From Bacillota bacterium (lineage in GTDB: Bacteria; Bacillota; Clostridia; Tissierellales; Sedimentibacteraceae), in assembly GCA_023386345.1 (NCBI GenBank), contig JAEWJT010000020.1, positions 248,001 to 312,000 of the forward strand: a stretch of DNA of 64,000 nt. The letters run 5' to 3'. Position 1 is the stretch's first letter. Every line of letters starts with the position of its first letter. This document shows positions 35,976 through 46,055 of this stretch, one piece after another. A model generated the notes under the pieces. The model was given only the letters and a program-made list of their open reading frames with translations, made no database searches and was not told the DNA's origin. A program made the translations under genes and the position numbers.

Positions 35976-36377
35976 ATGGCATTTGCAAATATAAAAGCTA
36001 CATTTCATTGTGAATTAGAAAAGGTTTGGAATGTTGTTACTTCACTTGAAAAGTATTCGTGGCGAAGTGATATAAGCAAAATTGAAGTTGTAGAAGCAGG
36101 AAGAAAGTTCGTGGAATATACAAAAGATGGATATGCCACTTCTTTTACAATTACATTGTTTGAGCCGATGAAAAGGTATGAATTTGATATAGATAATAAA
36201 AACATACATGGTCATTGGATTGGCTTATTTTCATATGACAATCAAGAAACAACAATTGACTTCACAGAAGATGTATATGCTAAAAAATTAATATTAAAGC
36301 CTTTCGTGCACACATATTTAAAAAAGCAACAAGCTAAATATGTGGCGGATTTGAAAAGGGCTTTATTTCTTTTATAA
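35976..36377 (+). CDS. SRPBCC-superfamily protein
   Basis: 133 residues from ATG 35976 (AGGAGAGG upstream; the frame extends 20 codons further). The pattern AFANIKATFHCELEKVWNVVTSLEKYSWRSDISKIEVVE is the start of a START/Bet v1-like ligand-binding fold, with the C-terminal long helix HTYLKKQQAKYVADLKRAL. Ligand unknown. It is 24 bases before a small membrane protein gene. Confidence 0.82.
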   Translation: MAFANIKATFHCELEKVWNVVTSLEKYSWRSDISKIEVVEAGRKFVEYTKDGYATSFTITLFEPMKRYEFDIDNKNIHGHWIGLFSYDNQETTIDFTEDVYAKKLILKPFVHTYLKKQQAKYVADLKRALFLL

Positions 36378-36401
36378 ATTAGAATTATGGAGGAGTGGAA
36401 A

Positions 36402-36818
36402 ATGTTAGAAAAACTTAGAAAAATCAATTTAAAAAAAGCGGGTTATTTCTCATTGATGGCAGGGGTAATTAATGTTATAGTCCACATATTGGTTATTATT
36501 CAAACTTTACCATATACATGGGTAAATGGCGGAAGAACAGAAACTTTAATTGCAGCAAGAGAATTATCAACATCGAGCATTATAATTACACTTGTTAATA
36601 TTTTAATTGCATTAATAGCAAGTAAAATTATCCCTTTGAAGTTAAATCGCTTTTTTGGCATTGTATTATCAGCATTTTTGATTATAACATTGCCATTTGG
36701 CTTTATTGGAATTATACAACAGTTCTTAGGAACGACGTTTGAAATATGTGTTATGGGATTGGTAACAATTATAGGTTTTTGTGCAGACACAAGAATTGCT
36801 TTTGAAAAAAGATGGTAA
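36402..36818 (+). CDS. Small membrane protein, four helices
   Basis: 138 residues from ATG 36402, GGAGGAG upstream. Four hydrophobic segments lie near 14-36, 60-80, 84-106 and 112-130. Family not recognised; it resembles DUF4386-like membrane proteins in its layout only. Likely co-transcribed with the SRPBCC gene. Confidence 0.72.
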   Translation: MLEKLRKINLKKAGYFSLMAGVINVIVHILVIIQTLPYTWVNGGRTETLIAARELSTSSIIITLVNILIALIASKIIPLKLNRFFGIVLSAFLIITLPFGFIGIIQQFLGTTFEICVMGLVTIIGFCADTRIAFEKRW

Positions 36819-36866
36819 TCTGATATCACCCACAACCATACGTAGACGAAACGGAGGCAAAATCCT

Positions 36867-37307
36867 ATGCAAATAAAAGTATTATCTAATATAGATGAGC
36901 TATGGAATAGTGTTGCAGAATACGCTGACAACTGTTCTTGGCGGGCAGGTAAAAATTTAGCAAAGCAAATGCGCGAAAACGATTTTTCTGATTGGGAAAG
37001 AGTTTTTGCTGTTTTAGATGAGGATAGTATCGCTGGTTATTGCACGTTGAAAAAAACAGACTGTATACCAAATGTTACTTATACCCCTTATATTGGCTTT
37101 GTATTTATTGGCGAAGCATATAGAGGAGGTCGTTTAAGTGAGAAACTAATTTTCTCTGCCTTGCAATATGCAAAAGAATTAAGGTTTGATAAAGTATATC
37201 TTGTCAGTGACCATATCAATTTGTATGAAAAATATGGATTTATCAAAATTGATGAAAAATTAGCTCCTTGGGGTACCATGGAAACTATTTTTATGCACCT
37301 TACATAG
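36867..37307 (+). CDS. GNAT-family acetyltransferase
   Basis: 146 residues, with the acetyl-CoA segment IGEAYRGGRLSEKLIFSAL (about 78-96) and a C-terminal LYEKYGFIKID strand-helix typical of GNATs. It probably acts on a small substrate, unknown. It is 48 bases behind the membrane protein gene on the same strand, with no terminator seen between them. Confidence 0.84.
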   Translation: MQIKVLSNIDELWNSVAEYADNCSWRAGKNLAKQMRENDFSDWERVFAVLDEDSIAGYCTLKKTDCIPNVTYTPYIGFVFIGEAYRGGRLSEKLIFSALQYAKELRFDKVYLVSDHINLYEKYGFIKIDEKLAPWGTMETIFMHLT

Positions 37308-37433
37308 ATAAATTCAGAAAATATTATTTAAAACATCAATTTCATCAGCTTATCGTATGTTGAGAATATAATTCTGATGCAAAAAGCATAAGGATAATGT
37401 TAAAAACGAATTTAGGAAAAGAGGTAATAACTA

Positions 37434-39920
37434 ATGAAATTAAATAAATATAAAGCCCACGAGCTTTTATATTTTTCTGAGCATCTAAAAAATCAGCTTA
37501 TGAAAATCAAAGAATATCCTCTCACAATAGTGGAGGCTCCATCAGGTTTTGGAAAAACAACTGCTGTTCGTGAGTATTTAAAAGAAAATCTTTCAGATGA
37601 TAGCTATAAAAAGTGGTATACCTGTCTTGGAGAATCTTCTGCAAAAGCATGGAGTGGCATATGCAATCTTTTTTCACAGGCATCACCTGATATAGCGGCA
37701 AGATTGGAAAAGCTGGAGCTTTCTGCTTCAGAAATGCTTGCAGATTTAGCATCAATTATCAGAACTTGCTGTGTTAAAGCAGAAACGTTTTTGATGATAG
37801 ATAATTACCAGTTAGTTTCTAGCGATATACTAAGGGATATTATCAATGCGTTTTCTGTTCATGAAGACTCTAAACTTCATATTATTTTTATTACTCAGCC
37901 TCTAAAGGACAATAGCAAATACACGGTGCATCATCAGCACATTCATAAAATTCAGAGTTCAGATTTGACTCTTAATAAAAAAGGGACTGCCGAATACTTC
38001 AAAACAGCAGGTATAAAGCTTTCTGATTCCGAACTTGATAAACTGTATGACTTTTCCGAGGGGTGGATATCGGCAATTTCCCTGCAACTTTTAAATTATA
38101 TACAAACAGGCACATTTGCTAGGACAGCTGATATTGAGAAATTAGTGCATACAGCAATTTGGAACAGGATGGACGAGAGTGAAAAAGAAATTTTACTTTC
38201 ACTTTCTATACTGGACAGCTTTACGGCTAAACAGATACGGATTATGATCGGTAAAAGTGACTTAAATGAAGACACTATTACTCTGATAAATGAAAATGTC
38301 TTTATTCGTTATGATTCCGAAAAAGAGCTATACAACATGCACAGTATTTTACAAGATTATCTGCGTACATGGTTCTATAACAATACCGATGAGGATTTTC
38401 AGAGAAAAATAATAAAACGAGCGGGAGAAGCTTGTGTTTCAGAGGCTTCGCTTTATCCTGCGGCACAATTTTATTATAAAATACGAGACTTTGACTCTAT
38501 TTTATCTGTGACCTACCGTAACGAATATCTTGATAATCAAAAAGAACAATATGTAATTGAATTTATTGTAAAAATAATAGATGAATGCCCCATAGAAATA
38601 ATGAATAAATATCCTTTTGCTATGCTTGAGTTCGCTTTTCAGCTATTTCTTGGCGGAAGAAGAGATGTTTTTGGAAAAGTAGTGCAAATGATTTTGCTTT
38701 TTATTGAAAATCCTAAGGGAATTGAAAAGGAACAGCTTGAGAGAATAAAAGGTGAAATGTCTATTTTAATGTCATTTACACAGTATAATGATATACAAAA
38801 AATGAGTGAATACCATAAGAAAGCTCTCGAACAACTAAGGGGTCCTAGCAAGCTGTTTTTTCCAACTACACCGTGGACCTTTGGAGGTGTTTCCGTATTA
38901 TATATGTTTTGGAGAAAGGTTTCTGACCTTGAAACAGAGCTTAAACTTATGGATGAATGTATACCTATTTATGGACAGCTTGTTAGCGGACATGGAACAG
39001 GAGCTGATGTTGTTATGCGTGCTGAAGCTATGCTGCTTAGAGGAAATGATGACGACGCAGAGAGACTTTGTCATAAAGCTATTTTTATGGCAAAAGATAA
39101 AAACCAAACAGGTCTTTGTATATGTGCTGAATTACTGCTAGCCCGTATTGCACTGCTTAGAGGGGATATAAATGCTTATCTTAGAGCTGTTGACAACATC
39201 CAGCAATATGGCATAGAAAGACCTGAAATATTTATAGTTAGAATGGTCGAGCTTGGAATGTCCACTCTTTCTTTAATACGGGGAAATACAGATGAGCTTG
39301 CAGATTGGCTAAATGACCCTGATTATATCAAGAGGATATTGTTTATGCCAACTGTTCCTTACGGTCATATTTTATTTGCAAAGAAGCTCATGCTGACTAA
39401 GCGGTATAATGAACTTCATGGACTGTCAGGAGCTATGATGGGGATGGCAGAGGCTATGAATTATCTTCTTCCTCAGGTTTATCACCTTATTTTCTTAGCA
39501 ATCTCAAGCTTTGAGGTACAAAACAAAAAAGAAGCAAAAGAATACATATGCCGTGCTATTAATTTAGCTTTATCCGATAAAATATATATGCCTTTTGCTG
39601 AACATGCCGAAGAGCTTGCTCCTATTTTAGAATCTGTCAAATTTGCTGTGTCTGATGAGCAAGGTCTAAAGAATATAATGCAACTTTCAAAACGTCAGAA
39701 AAAGGGTGTAGATGAAATCAACAAGGCTTTAGTTGAGAGTAAATCCTCCCTCACTCCAAGAGAACGTGAAATTGCTTTGCTTGCAAAAGAGCGATTATCA
39801 GCAAAAGAAATTGCAGATACGTTGTTTTTAGCAGAATCAACAGTAAGAAGCGTTTTGAAAAGTATATACAGCAAGCTTAATATCCACTCTAAGAAAGAAC
39901 TTTCGAGCACAGACTTCTAG
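37434..39920 (+). CDS. MalT-like LuxR-family STAND regulator
   Basis: 828 residues. An N-terminal STAND ATPase has Walker A APSGFGKTTA at 35-44 and the FLMIDNYQL Walker B-like strand. A winged-helix and TPR-like sensor region follows (about 330-740). The C-terminal LuxR HTH (about 764-825) reads SLTPREREIALLAKERLSAKEIADTLFLAESTVRSVLKSIYSKLNI. Proteins of this class are activators switched on by a ligand and ATP. It lies 125 bases before a surface protein gene whose promoter region has a long inverted repeat, a likely target. Confidence 0.9.
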   Translation: MKLNKYKAHELLYFSEHLKNQLMKIKEYPLTIVEAPSGFGKTTAVREYLKENLSDDSYKKWYTCLGESSAKAWSGICNLFSQASPDIAARLEKLELSASEMLADLASIIRTCCVKAETFLMIDNYQLVSSDILRDIINAFSVHEDSKLHIIFITQPLKDNSKYTVHHQHIHKIQSSDLTLNKKGTAEYFKTAGIKLSDSELDKLYDFSEGWISAISLQLLNYIQTGTFARTADIEKLVHTAIWNRMDESEKEILLSLSILDSFTAKQIRIMIGKSDLNEDTITLINENVFIRYDSEKELYNMHSILQDYLRTWFYNNTDEDFQRKIIKRAGEACVSEASLYPAAQFYYKIRDFDSILSVTYRNEYLDNQKEQYVIEFIVKIIDECPIEIMNKYPFAMLEFAFQLFLGGRRDVFGKVVQMILLFIENPKGIEKEQLERIKGEMSILMSFTQYNDIQKMSEYHKKALEQLRGPSKLFFPTTPWTFGGVSVLYMFWRKVSDLETELKLMDECIPIYGQLVSGHGTGADVVMRAEAMLLRGNDDDAERLCHKAIFMAKDKNQTGLCICAELLLARIALLRGDINAYLRAVDNIQQYGIERPEIFIVRMVELGMSTLSLIRGNTDELADWLNDPDYIKRILFMPTVPYGHILFAKKLMLTKRYNELHGLSGAMMGMAEAMNYLLPQVYHLIFLAISSFEVQNKKEAKEYICRAINLALSDKIYMPFAEHAEELAPILESVKFAVSDEQGLKNIMQLSKRQKKGVDEINKALVESKSSLTPREREIALLAKERLSAKEIADTLFLAESTVRSVLKSIYSKLNIHSKKELSSTDF

Positions 39921-39941
39921 TCTGTTTCAATAAATCCATAA

Positions 39942-39998
39942 TTTTCACACATACCCCTCAAAATGGGGGATGTGTGAAAAAATAACTTCTGTTATACT
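39942..39998 (+). promoter_or_regulatory. Long inverted repeat over the surface-protein promoter
   Basis: TTTTCACACATACCCC (39942-39957) is mirrored by GGGGGATGTGTGAAAA (39965-39980) with one mismatch. A -10 TATACT at 39993-39998 has no consensus -35, and the repeat centres near -44, so an activator site is likely. TTTTCACATA recurs at 40017. No T-run follows the 3' arm on the plus strand, which argues against a simple terminator for the LuxR gene. Confidence 0.6.
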
Positions 39999-40044
39999 TT
40001 CAAGTAAGGATTTAATTTTCACATATAAAATTAAGGAGAGTATA

Positions 40045-43000
40045 ATGGAAAAATCATTTAAAACAAAATTTTTATCGATATTTTTATCGATACTCATGCT
40101 ATTTTGCATGATGCCTCAAATTGCTCTGGCAGATGTTGAGACAGTTATACCGGATGATTATATTGAGCTGGAGGCTGCACTCAGGAGCAGTACACCAAAG
40201 ATAATTGAAATTAATAAAGAGCTTACAATGAATAATGAGGTAATCGTTGGTGCAAATCATATACTGTCGGTTTCATCGGGCAGTGCGATATACCTTGCAG
40301 GGAGTTGTAAACTAAATGTACCCTCAGGAATTAGACTCACAGCCAACGGCGGAGGAAAGTTAAGCTTCTATGATTCAAGTACCATTTCAGTAAATGGAAC
40401 CTTAACTCTTGAGGATATTGATTTTGAGATGCAAAGTAATAATAGTGAAATCAACGGCGGTAAATTAACAGCAATAAATTGCAATATTAAAATCAAGAAT
40501 TCATCTGGAGTTGGACTATGGGTATTAGGAGAGCTTGAAATTACTGGAGAAAAACTAGAGATTAGCAATAAGGGAGACTATACATCCGGAATTGTCTCAT
40601 TTTCTGATAGCCCTATATTGATATCAGATTGTGAAGTTGAATTGAAAAGTGAGGGTAAAAGTGTAACTGCTATTCAAGGAGATATGTATGTAAAGAACAG
40701 TGAAGTTCTAAGTGAAGTTATAAATCCTACGTATGGTAGCATTTCAGAAGCAATAAAGTACAATAATACATTGACTTTTGATAACAGCAGGGTAATATTG
40801 GCTAACAGGGGGTACATTGTAACTGGCATTACTGATAATATGGTTAATTCAGAGCTTAAAATGACCAATGGTAGTACAATGATTGTGCAGTATCAAGGCG
40901 ACGGAACTGGGATATTTATTAACTGGGCTACCTCGCCGGATAAGACTGTGTCATTTACAATAGATGATTCAACTCTAGAGCTTTACCCCAGTAGCTACAG
41001 GGGGCTTACATTATTAGAAGGTGCAAATTTAAAAGGGAATAATTACGGAAAGATTATTTTTCATGAAGGAAGTAAAACAGAGGGTATTCAAAATAAAATA
41101 AAAGACAGAGATGTAATCGTCACTTCAGAATATATAACTGTAGGACCGTCATCAGCTCCTGCCACAGCAAGTGCAATTTCTGCAGGGACATATATTTGGG
41201 AGGGTACACATTTTAGCAATACCACAGTGCTTCCTACAGGTATCACCTTTACAGTATTGCAGACAGGTGGAGCAAGTGGCACGGCAGACTCCACAGGTAT
41301 CAATATTAGTTTTAGTGAGGATGTAACAGGATTTACAGAGGATAAGATAAGTATCACAAATGGTACAGGAGAGGCTGTAAAGGGTACGCTGAATGGCTCT
41401 GGGAAAAATTACACAATATCCTTAACATCTGTAAGTACGGAGGGAACTGTTAATCTTGATATTGAAAACTTTGGAAGCTATAGAGTTACCACACCTATTC
41501 AGACTGTGAATATATATAAAAATACTGTTGTGACACCTAAAAAAGATATTAGCTTCACAGCATTGCAGACAGGCGGAGCAAGTGGCACGGCAAATTCAAC
41601 AGGCATCGGTATCACATTCAGTGAGGATGTAACAGGATTTACAGCAGATAAGGTAAGCATTACAGATGCTACGGGTTCAGTTTCAAAGGGAGCACTTAGC
41701 GGCTCTGGAAAAAATTACACGATATCCTTGACATCCGTAGCTACAGAGGGAACTGTTAATCTTAGCATTGCAGACTTTGAAAATTACAGAGTTACCACAT
41801 CTGTTCAGACTGTGAATGTATATAAAAATACTGTTGTGACACCTAAAAAAGATATTAGTTTTACAGCATTGCAGACAGGTGGAGTAAGTGGCGCAGCAAA
41901 TTCAACAGGCATCAGTATCACATTCAGTGAGGATGTAACAGGATTTACAGCAGATAAGATAAGCATAACAAATGGTACAGGAACAGCTGTAAAAGGAACG
42001 CTGAGCGGTTCAGGGAAAAATTACACAATATCCTTGGCATCCGTAGCTACAGAGGGAACTGTTAATCTTGGAGTTGCAGACTTTGAAAATTACAGAGTTA
42101 CCACACCTGTTCAGACTGTGAATGTATATAAAAATACTTCAGGCGGAAACAATTCAGACAATTCAGGAAGCAGCAATTCAACATCTGCAAAAACAGATTC
42201 TAATGTCGTTAATGGCAGCACAATAACAGTTACAGCAAAAGAAGCAGACGGCGTTATAACATCAAATGTAGATAGTGGTAACATAAGTGAAGCCATTAAA
42301 AATGCTGATAAAAGCACGGAAAATCCTGTTATAAATATTGTTATTGATAAAAAAGAAAATATAGATACGATAAAAACTGTAATATCAAATGATGGATGGA
42401 AACAAATTGCACAAAGTGCCAATATGTCGCTTCAAATAAAATTCGGAAGCACAATTATAACTCTTGACAATGCAGCGATTAATAAGATTTATAAACAAGC
42501 CAAGAAAGATATAATTATTCAGATTGGGGTTGCAGATAAAACTAAACTTACAACAGCACAGCAAAACTCGATAGGCGAAAATCAGACTTATGATTTGTCA
42601 ATAATCTCAGACAACAAGGTGATATCAGAATTGGGCGGAAAGGTTGCAGTCAAGTTGCATTATGCTTTAAAGTCAGGTGAAAATGCCGACTCTATTATCA
42701 TTTACCATGTTGATGAGGACGGAGTGATAAAAATAGTCAAAAATGCAGTATATAACGCTACTACAAAAACAGTTGATTTTAATACAAGTCATTTTTCCAT
42801 ATACATGATAGATTATAATCATACAGAATTCAGCGATGTTACAAACGAATTTTGGGGTAAGAGTGCTATTGATTTTTCCTCTGCAAGAAATCTTGTTTCA
42901 GGAGTAGGTAATGACAAATTTGAGCCTAATAGAGACATAACAAGAGCAGAGTTTACTCAGATGGTGTACAATGTTTTTGAGCTTGATACCATAGATTACA

Positions 43001-43395
43001 CAGAATTTACAGATGTAAAACCTGAGTCATGGTATTATACTGCAATTATGTCTTGTAAAAAAGCAGGATTTTTTGAGAAGCTTAATTTATCGGATGACGA
43101 GTTCAAACCAAATCAGGCTATTACAAGAGAAGAGATGGCAGTTATACTGTCCAATGTCGCTAAATACTGTAAAATATCAACAAACTTTAATGTAGTATCT
43201 GATTTAACAAAATTCAGTGATTACGATAATGTAAATAAAGATTTTGTAGATAATATTATCTTTGTTATAAATCTTGGTTTGTTGGATAAGAACGGAATAG
43301 GAGACAGTAAGTTTGACCCTAAGGGCAGTACAACAAGAGCACAAGCTGCTCAAATTCAGAAAAACATGATGTATATATTAGATATTACAAAATGA
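40045..43395 (+). CDS. SLH-anchored surface protein with three 102-residue repeats
   Basis: 1116 residues from ATG 40045 (AAGGAG upstream). A signal peptide ends near ALA-DVE (residue 29). Residues about 35-370 resemble a beta-helix surface domain (repeated strands, Asn/Ser-rich). Residues about 400-700 are three near-identical repeats, each with ALQTGGASGTA, FSEDVTGFTADK, SGSGKNYTIS and YRVTT. A middle domain follows, and three SLH domains at about 930-1116 bind cell-wall polymer. Likely an S-layer-associated adhesin or enzyme carrier; partner and ligand unknown. Confidence 0.88.
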   Translation: MEKSFKTKFLSIFLSILMLFCMMPQIALADVETVIPDDYIELEAALRSSTPKIIEINKELTMNNEVIVGANHILSVSSGSAIYLAGSCKLNVPSGIRLTANGGGKLSFYDSSTISVNGTLTLEDIDFEMQSNNSEINGGKLTAINCNIKIKNSSGVGLWVLGELEITGEKLEISNKGDYTSGIVSFSDSPILISDCEVELKSEGKSVTAIQGDMYVKNSEVLSEVINPTYGSISEAIKYNNTLTFDNSRVILANRGYIVTGITDNMVNSELKMTNGSTMIVQYQGDGTGIFINWATSPDKTVSFTIDDSTLELYPSSYRGLTLLEGANLKGNNYGKIIFHEGSKTEGIQNKIKDRDVIVTSEYITVGPSSAPATASAISAGTYIWEGTHFSNTTVLPTGITFTVLQTGGASGTADSTGINISFSEDVTGFTEDKISITNGTGEAVKGTLNGSGKNYTISLTSVSTEGTVNLDIENFGSYRVTTPIQTVNIYKNTVVTPKKDISFTALQTGGASGTANSTGIGITFSEDVTGFTADKVSITDATGSVSKGALSGSGKNYTISLTSVATEGTVNLSIADFENYRVTTSVQTVNVYKNTVVTPKKDISFTALQTGGVSGAANSTGISITFSEDVTGFTADKISITNGTGTAVKGTLSGSGKNYTISLASVATEGTVNLGVADFENYRVTTPVQTVNVYKNTSGGNNSDNSGSSNSTSAKTDSNVVNGSTITVTAKEADGVITSNVDSGNISEAIKNADKSTENPVINIVIDKKENIDTIKTVISNDGWKQIAQSANMSLQIKFGSTIITLDNAAINKIYKQAKKDIIIQIGVADKTKLTTAQQNSIGENQTYDLSIISDNKVISELGGKVAVKLHYALKSGENADSIIIYHVDEDGVIKIVKNAVYNATTKTVDFNTSHFSIYMIDYNHTEFSDVTNEFWGKSAIDFSSARNLVSGVGNDKFEPNRDITRAEFTQMVYNVFELDTIDYTEFTDVKPESWYYTAIMSCKKAGFFEKLNLSDDEFKPNQAITREEMAVILSNVAKYCKISTNFNVVSDLTKFSDYDNVNKDFVDNIIFVINLGLLDKNGIGDSKFDPKGSTTRAQAAQIQKNMMYILDITK
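41242..42140 (+). repeat. Three tandem 306-base coding repeats
   Basis: TTGCAGACAGG starts at 41257, 41563 and 41869, giving an exact 306-base period. Between copies, KNTVVTPKKD linkers are identical. The high DNA identity points to recent expansion or gene conversion. Confidence 0.9.
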
Positions 43396-43446
43396 TGATT
43401 AATTATCATTAATAGCTTTTACAGTTTTATTTATAGCAAATACAAC

Positions 43447-43490
43447 AAACGCCCTTGTTTAGTAAAGGGCGTTTTCTTCTTGTTTTATCA
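43447..43490. terminator. Terminator between surface protein and transport operon
   Basis: AAACGCCCTT pairs with AAGGGCGTTT (43447-43456 with 43464-43473), then TCTTCTTGTTTT. It can serve both converging transcripts. Confidence 0.85.
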
Positions 43491-43496
43491 GTTATT

Positions 43497-45221
43497 CTAT
43501 GATGCCTGAGCCAAATACATACTTGAATATTTTCCTCCGGCTTTGATTAATTCATCATGAGTGCCTGATTCTGCTATTCCTGTTCTGTCAAGTACCACAA
43601 TCATATCGGCGTTTTTTATGGTTGATAATCTGTGAGCAATCACAAAGGTAGTTCTGCCTACTGATATATTGTCTAATGCGGACTGAATTTCTTTTTCTGT
43701 TTTTGAATCCAAAGAAGATGTAGCTTCATCAAGTATCAAGATAGGTGAATTTCTAAGAACTGCCCTTGCAATTGACAATCTCTGTTTTTGACCTCCTGAC
43801 AACCTAATTCCGCGTTCACCGATTAAGGTATCATATCCGTTTTCAAAGCCCATAATAAAATCATGTGCATTTGCGGCAACAGCAGCATTCATGACTTGTT
43901 CTTTTGTAGCATATTCCAATCCGTAAACGATATTTTCATAAACTGTACCGCTAAATAGGTAAGTATCTTGCAAAACCATGCTTATATTGTCCCTAAGGCT
44001 TGTCAAACTTACATTTTTTATGTTTATATTATCAATAAGAATTGCACCCTCAACAGGATCATAAAATCGATTTAATAGGCTTGCAAGTGTAGTTTTACCA
44101 ACTCCTGTCGTTCCGACAAAAGCAACAGTATCACCTGGATTTATTTTAATATTTATTGACTTTAGTACAGGAATTTCTTTTTTGTAATAAAAAGATACAT
44201 CCTTAAATTCAATTGCTCCTTTTACATTTTTTAAATTCACTGCATTAGGTGATTCTTTTACATCCATTTCAGTATCCATTATTTCGTAGACTCTTTCGCA
44301 TCCGGCAATAGCTGTGCTAAGCTGTTCGTTTAATGCTGATAAATTATTGATAGGTCTGTAGAATAAATTCAAATACATGATAAAACCTACAATATCAGCT
44401 GCAGATACACTGCCGATGGAATTTAGATACCCCCCGTATATAATTACAATAACAGAGCCTATACTGCTGAGCAGAACAATAAAGGGGTTGAATATTTCTC
44501 CGAGTTTTGTAGCTTTTAAAAATACATTTGTCTGCTTTCTTGCTAAATCACCAATTTTTTTAGTTTCATATTTTTGTTGATTAAAAACCTGAATTTCTTT
44601 TATTCCCGATAAATTATCTTGGAGAGTGCCGTTTAGCTCACCTACAGCTTTTGAATTTAATCTCCATAATGGCAGAACATATTTTGAATATCCCATATTG
44701 ACGATTATTAAAAAAGGAATAGATATCAAACTGACTAAAGCTAAATTGATATTTATATAAAATAATATTATTGATATACTGATAAACATTAAGGCATTGA
44801 CAATCAAATCAGGTATAACATGGGCTATTAGTATTTCTGCATTTACTGAATCGTGCATTATACGGCTGGCAATCTGCCCTGTCTGTGTTTCGGTAAAATA
44901 TTTCATTGATAAGTGTTGTACTTTATCGTACAGCCCTTTTCTTAAATCTGCAACATAGTGATATGCGGCATAATGGGTAAAATATCCACGAATATAGGAG
45001 CAGATGCCCATAAGAATATAGGAGGCAAGTAAAATCAGACCTAAATTGCGTGACTTTAGTACAATATCTTTATCACCCTCTATTATTAGTTTAGTAAGTT
45101 CCTGTAGTACCCATGGAGTATATAGACTAGCAAGAGTGGATACAATAACCGCAAGTATACCGGCAAATATATAAAACCAATACTTTTTGGCTTCTTTCAG
45201 CACTCTTAGAACAATTTTCAT
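43497..45221 (-). CDS. ABC exporter-type ATPase/permease of the siderophore operon
   Basis: 574 residues: a six-helix exporter membrane domain (about 1-310), then an ATPase with Walker A GTTGVGKTT, LSGGQKQR, ILDEATSSLD and the H-loop IAHRLS. It is the last gene of the minus-strand operon; its ATG overlaps the stop of the FecE-type ATPase gene by 4 bases. Type IV ABC proteins in siderophore operons either import Fe-siderophores with reduction (IrtAB, YbtPQ) or export the siderophore. It probably works as a homodimer here. Confidence 0.88.
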   Translation of the reverse strand: MKIVLRVLKEAKKYWFYIFAGILAVIVSTLASLYTPWVLQELTKLIIEGDKDIVLKSRNLGLILLASYILMGICSYIRGYFTHYAAYHYVADLRKGLYDKVQHLSMKYFTETQTGQIASRIMHDSVNAEILIAHVIPDLIVNALMFISISIILFYININLALVSLISIPFLIIVNMGYSKYVLPLWRLNSKAVGELNGTLQDNLSGIKEIQVFNQQKYETKKIGDLARKQTNVFLKATKLGEIFNPFIVLLSSIGSVIVIIYGGYLNSIGSVSAADIVGFIMYLNLFYRPINNLSALNEQLSTAIAGCERVYEIMDTEMDVKESPNAVNLKNVKGAIEFKDVSFYYKKEIPVLKSINIKINPGDTVAFVGTTGVGKTTLASLLNRFYDPVEGAILIDNINIKNVSLTSLRDNISMVLQDTYLFSGTVYENIVYGLEYATKEQVMNAAVAANAHDFIMGFENGYDTLIGERGIRLSGGQKQRLSIARAVLRNSPILILDEATSSLDSKTEKEIQSALDNISVGRTTFVIAHRLSTIKNADMIVVLDRTGIAESGTHDELIKAGGKYSSMYLAQAS

Positions 45222-46036
45222 GCTGTTTCACGCTCCCTTTTGTTTATATTATCGTGTATAAGATTGTAGGTAATGCACACTTCTCTACCTGAATTTGGAT
45301 CAGGGACGATAGTTGCATCTATATTAAATACTTCTTTGAGTACAGCAGGTGTCATTACATCCTTGCTTGTACCGTGTTTAATAATTTTTCCTGACCTTAC
45401 CGCTACCATGTAGTCGGAAAAGCGTGCTGCTAAATTAAGGTCATGAAGCACCATAACTATAGTACAGCCTTGAGTTTTGTTTAAATCATATAACAGCTCT
45501 AGTACCTCAAGTTGATGACATAAGTCCAAATATGTGGTAGGCTCGTCAAGCAGTATCAAATCCGTTTGCTGTGCCAACGCCATAGCTATCCATACCCTTT
45601 GCCTTTGCCCTCCTGACAAAGTATCTACTTCTCTAAATTCCAAGTCTTTTAATTTTGTTACATTTAAGGCCCATGAAACAATTTTTTTATCCTCGGATGT
45701 CAGCTTTCCAAATCCTTTTTGATGGGGAAATCTTCCGTATGCTACTAATTCACCTACGGTAAGTCCGCTTGGAGCCAAAGGGGATTGAGGAAGAATTGCC
45801 ATTTTTGTTGCAATATCTTTAGTAGTTAGATTTTTCATATCTTCACCGTTTAAATATACAATACCTTGCTTTGGCTTTATAATTCGTCCAATTGCTTTTA
45901 GAACTGTGGATTTGCCACATCCATTTGGACCTATGATAGATGTCACTTTGCCGCAAGGAATTTGCATATCAAGTCCCTCAACGATAAGAGCGTCATCGTA
46001 GGCTATGTTTAATTGTGTTGTTGAAATACTGTTCAT
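45218..46036 (-). CDS. Iron-siderophore ABC transporter ATPase (FepC/FecE type)
   Basis: 272 residues with Walker A GPNGCGKST, signature LSGGQRQR, Walker B LILLDEPTTYLD and H-loop LHDLNLAAR, the usual form of the BtuD/FepC family. AAAGGAA lies before the ATG. It energises the two permeases encoded just upstream in the operon. Confidence 0.93.
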   Translation of the reverse strand: MNSISTTQLNIAYDDALIVEGLDMQIPCGKVTSIIGPNGCGKSTVLKAIGRIIKPKQGIVYLNGEDMKNLTTKDIATKMAILPQSPLAPSGLTVGELVAYGRFPHQKGFGKLTSEDKKIVSWALNVTKLKDLEFREVDTLSGGQRQRVWIAMALAQQTDLILLDEPTTYLDLCHQLEVLELLYDLNKTQGCTIVMVLHDLNLAARFSDYMVAVRSGKIIKHGTSKDVMTPAVLKEVFNIDATIVPDPNSGREVCITYNLIHDNINKRERETA

Positions 46037-46055
46037 ACATTATTCCTTTCATGTT

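Noticed and set aside
39942..39980. Inverted repeat after the LuxR gene as a plain terminator
   Set aside because: There is no T-run on the plus side, and a -10 element follows at the right distance, so an operator is favoured, though a terminator role is not excluded.
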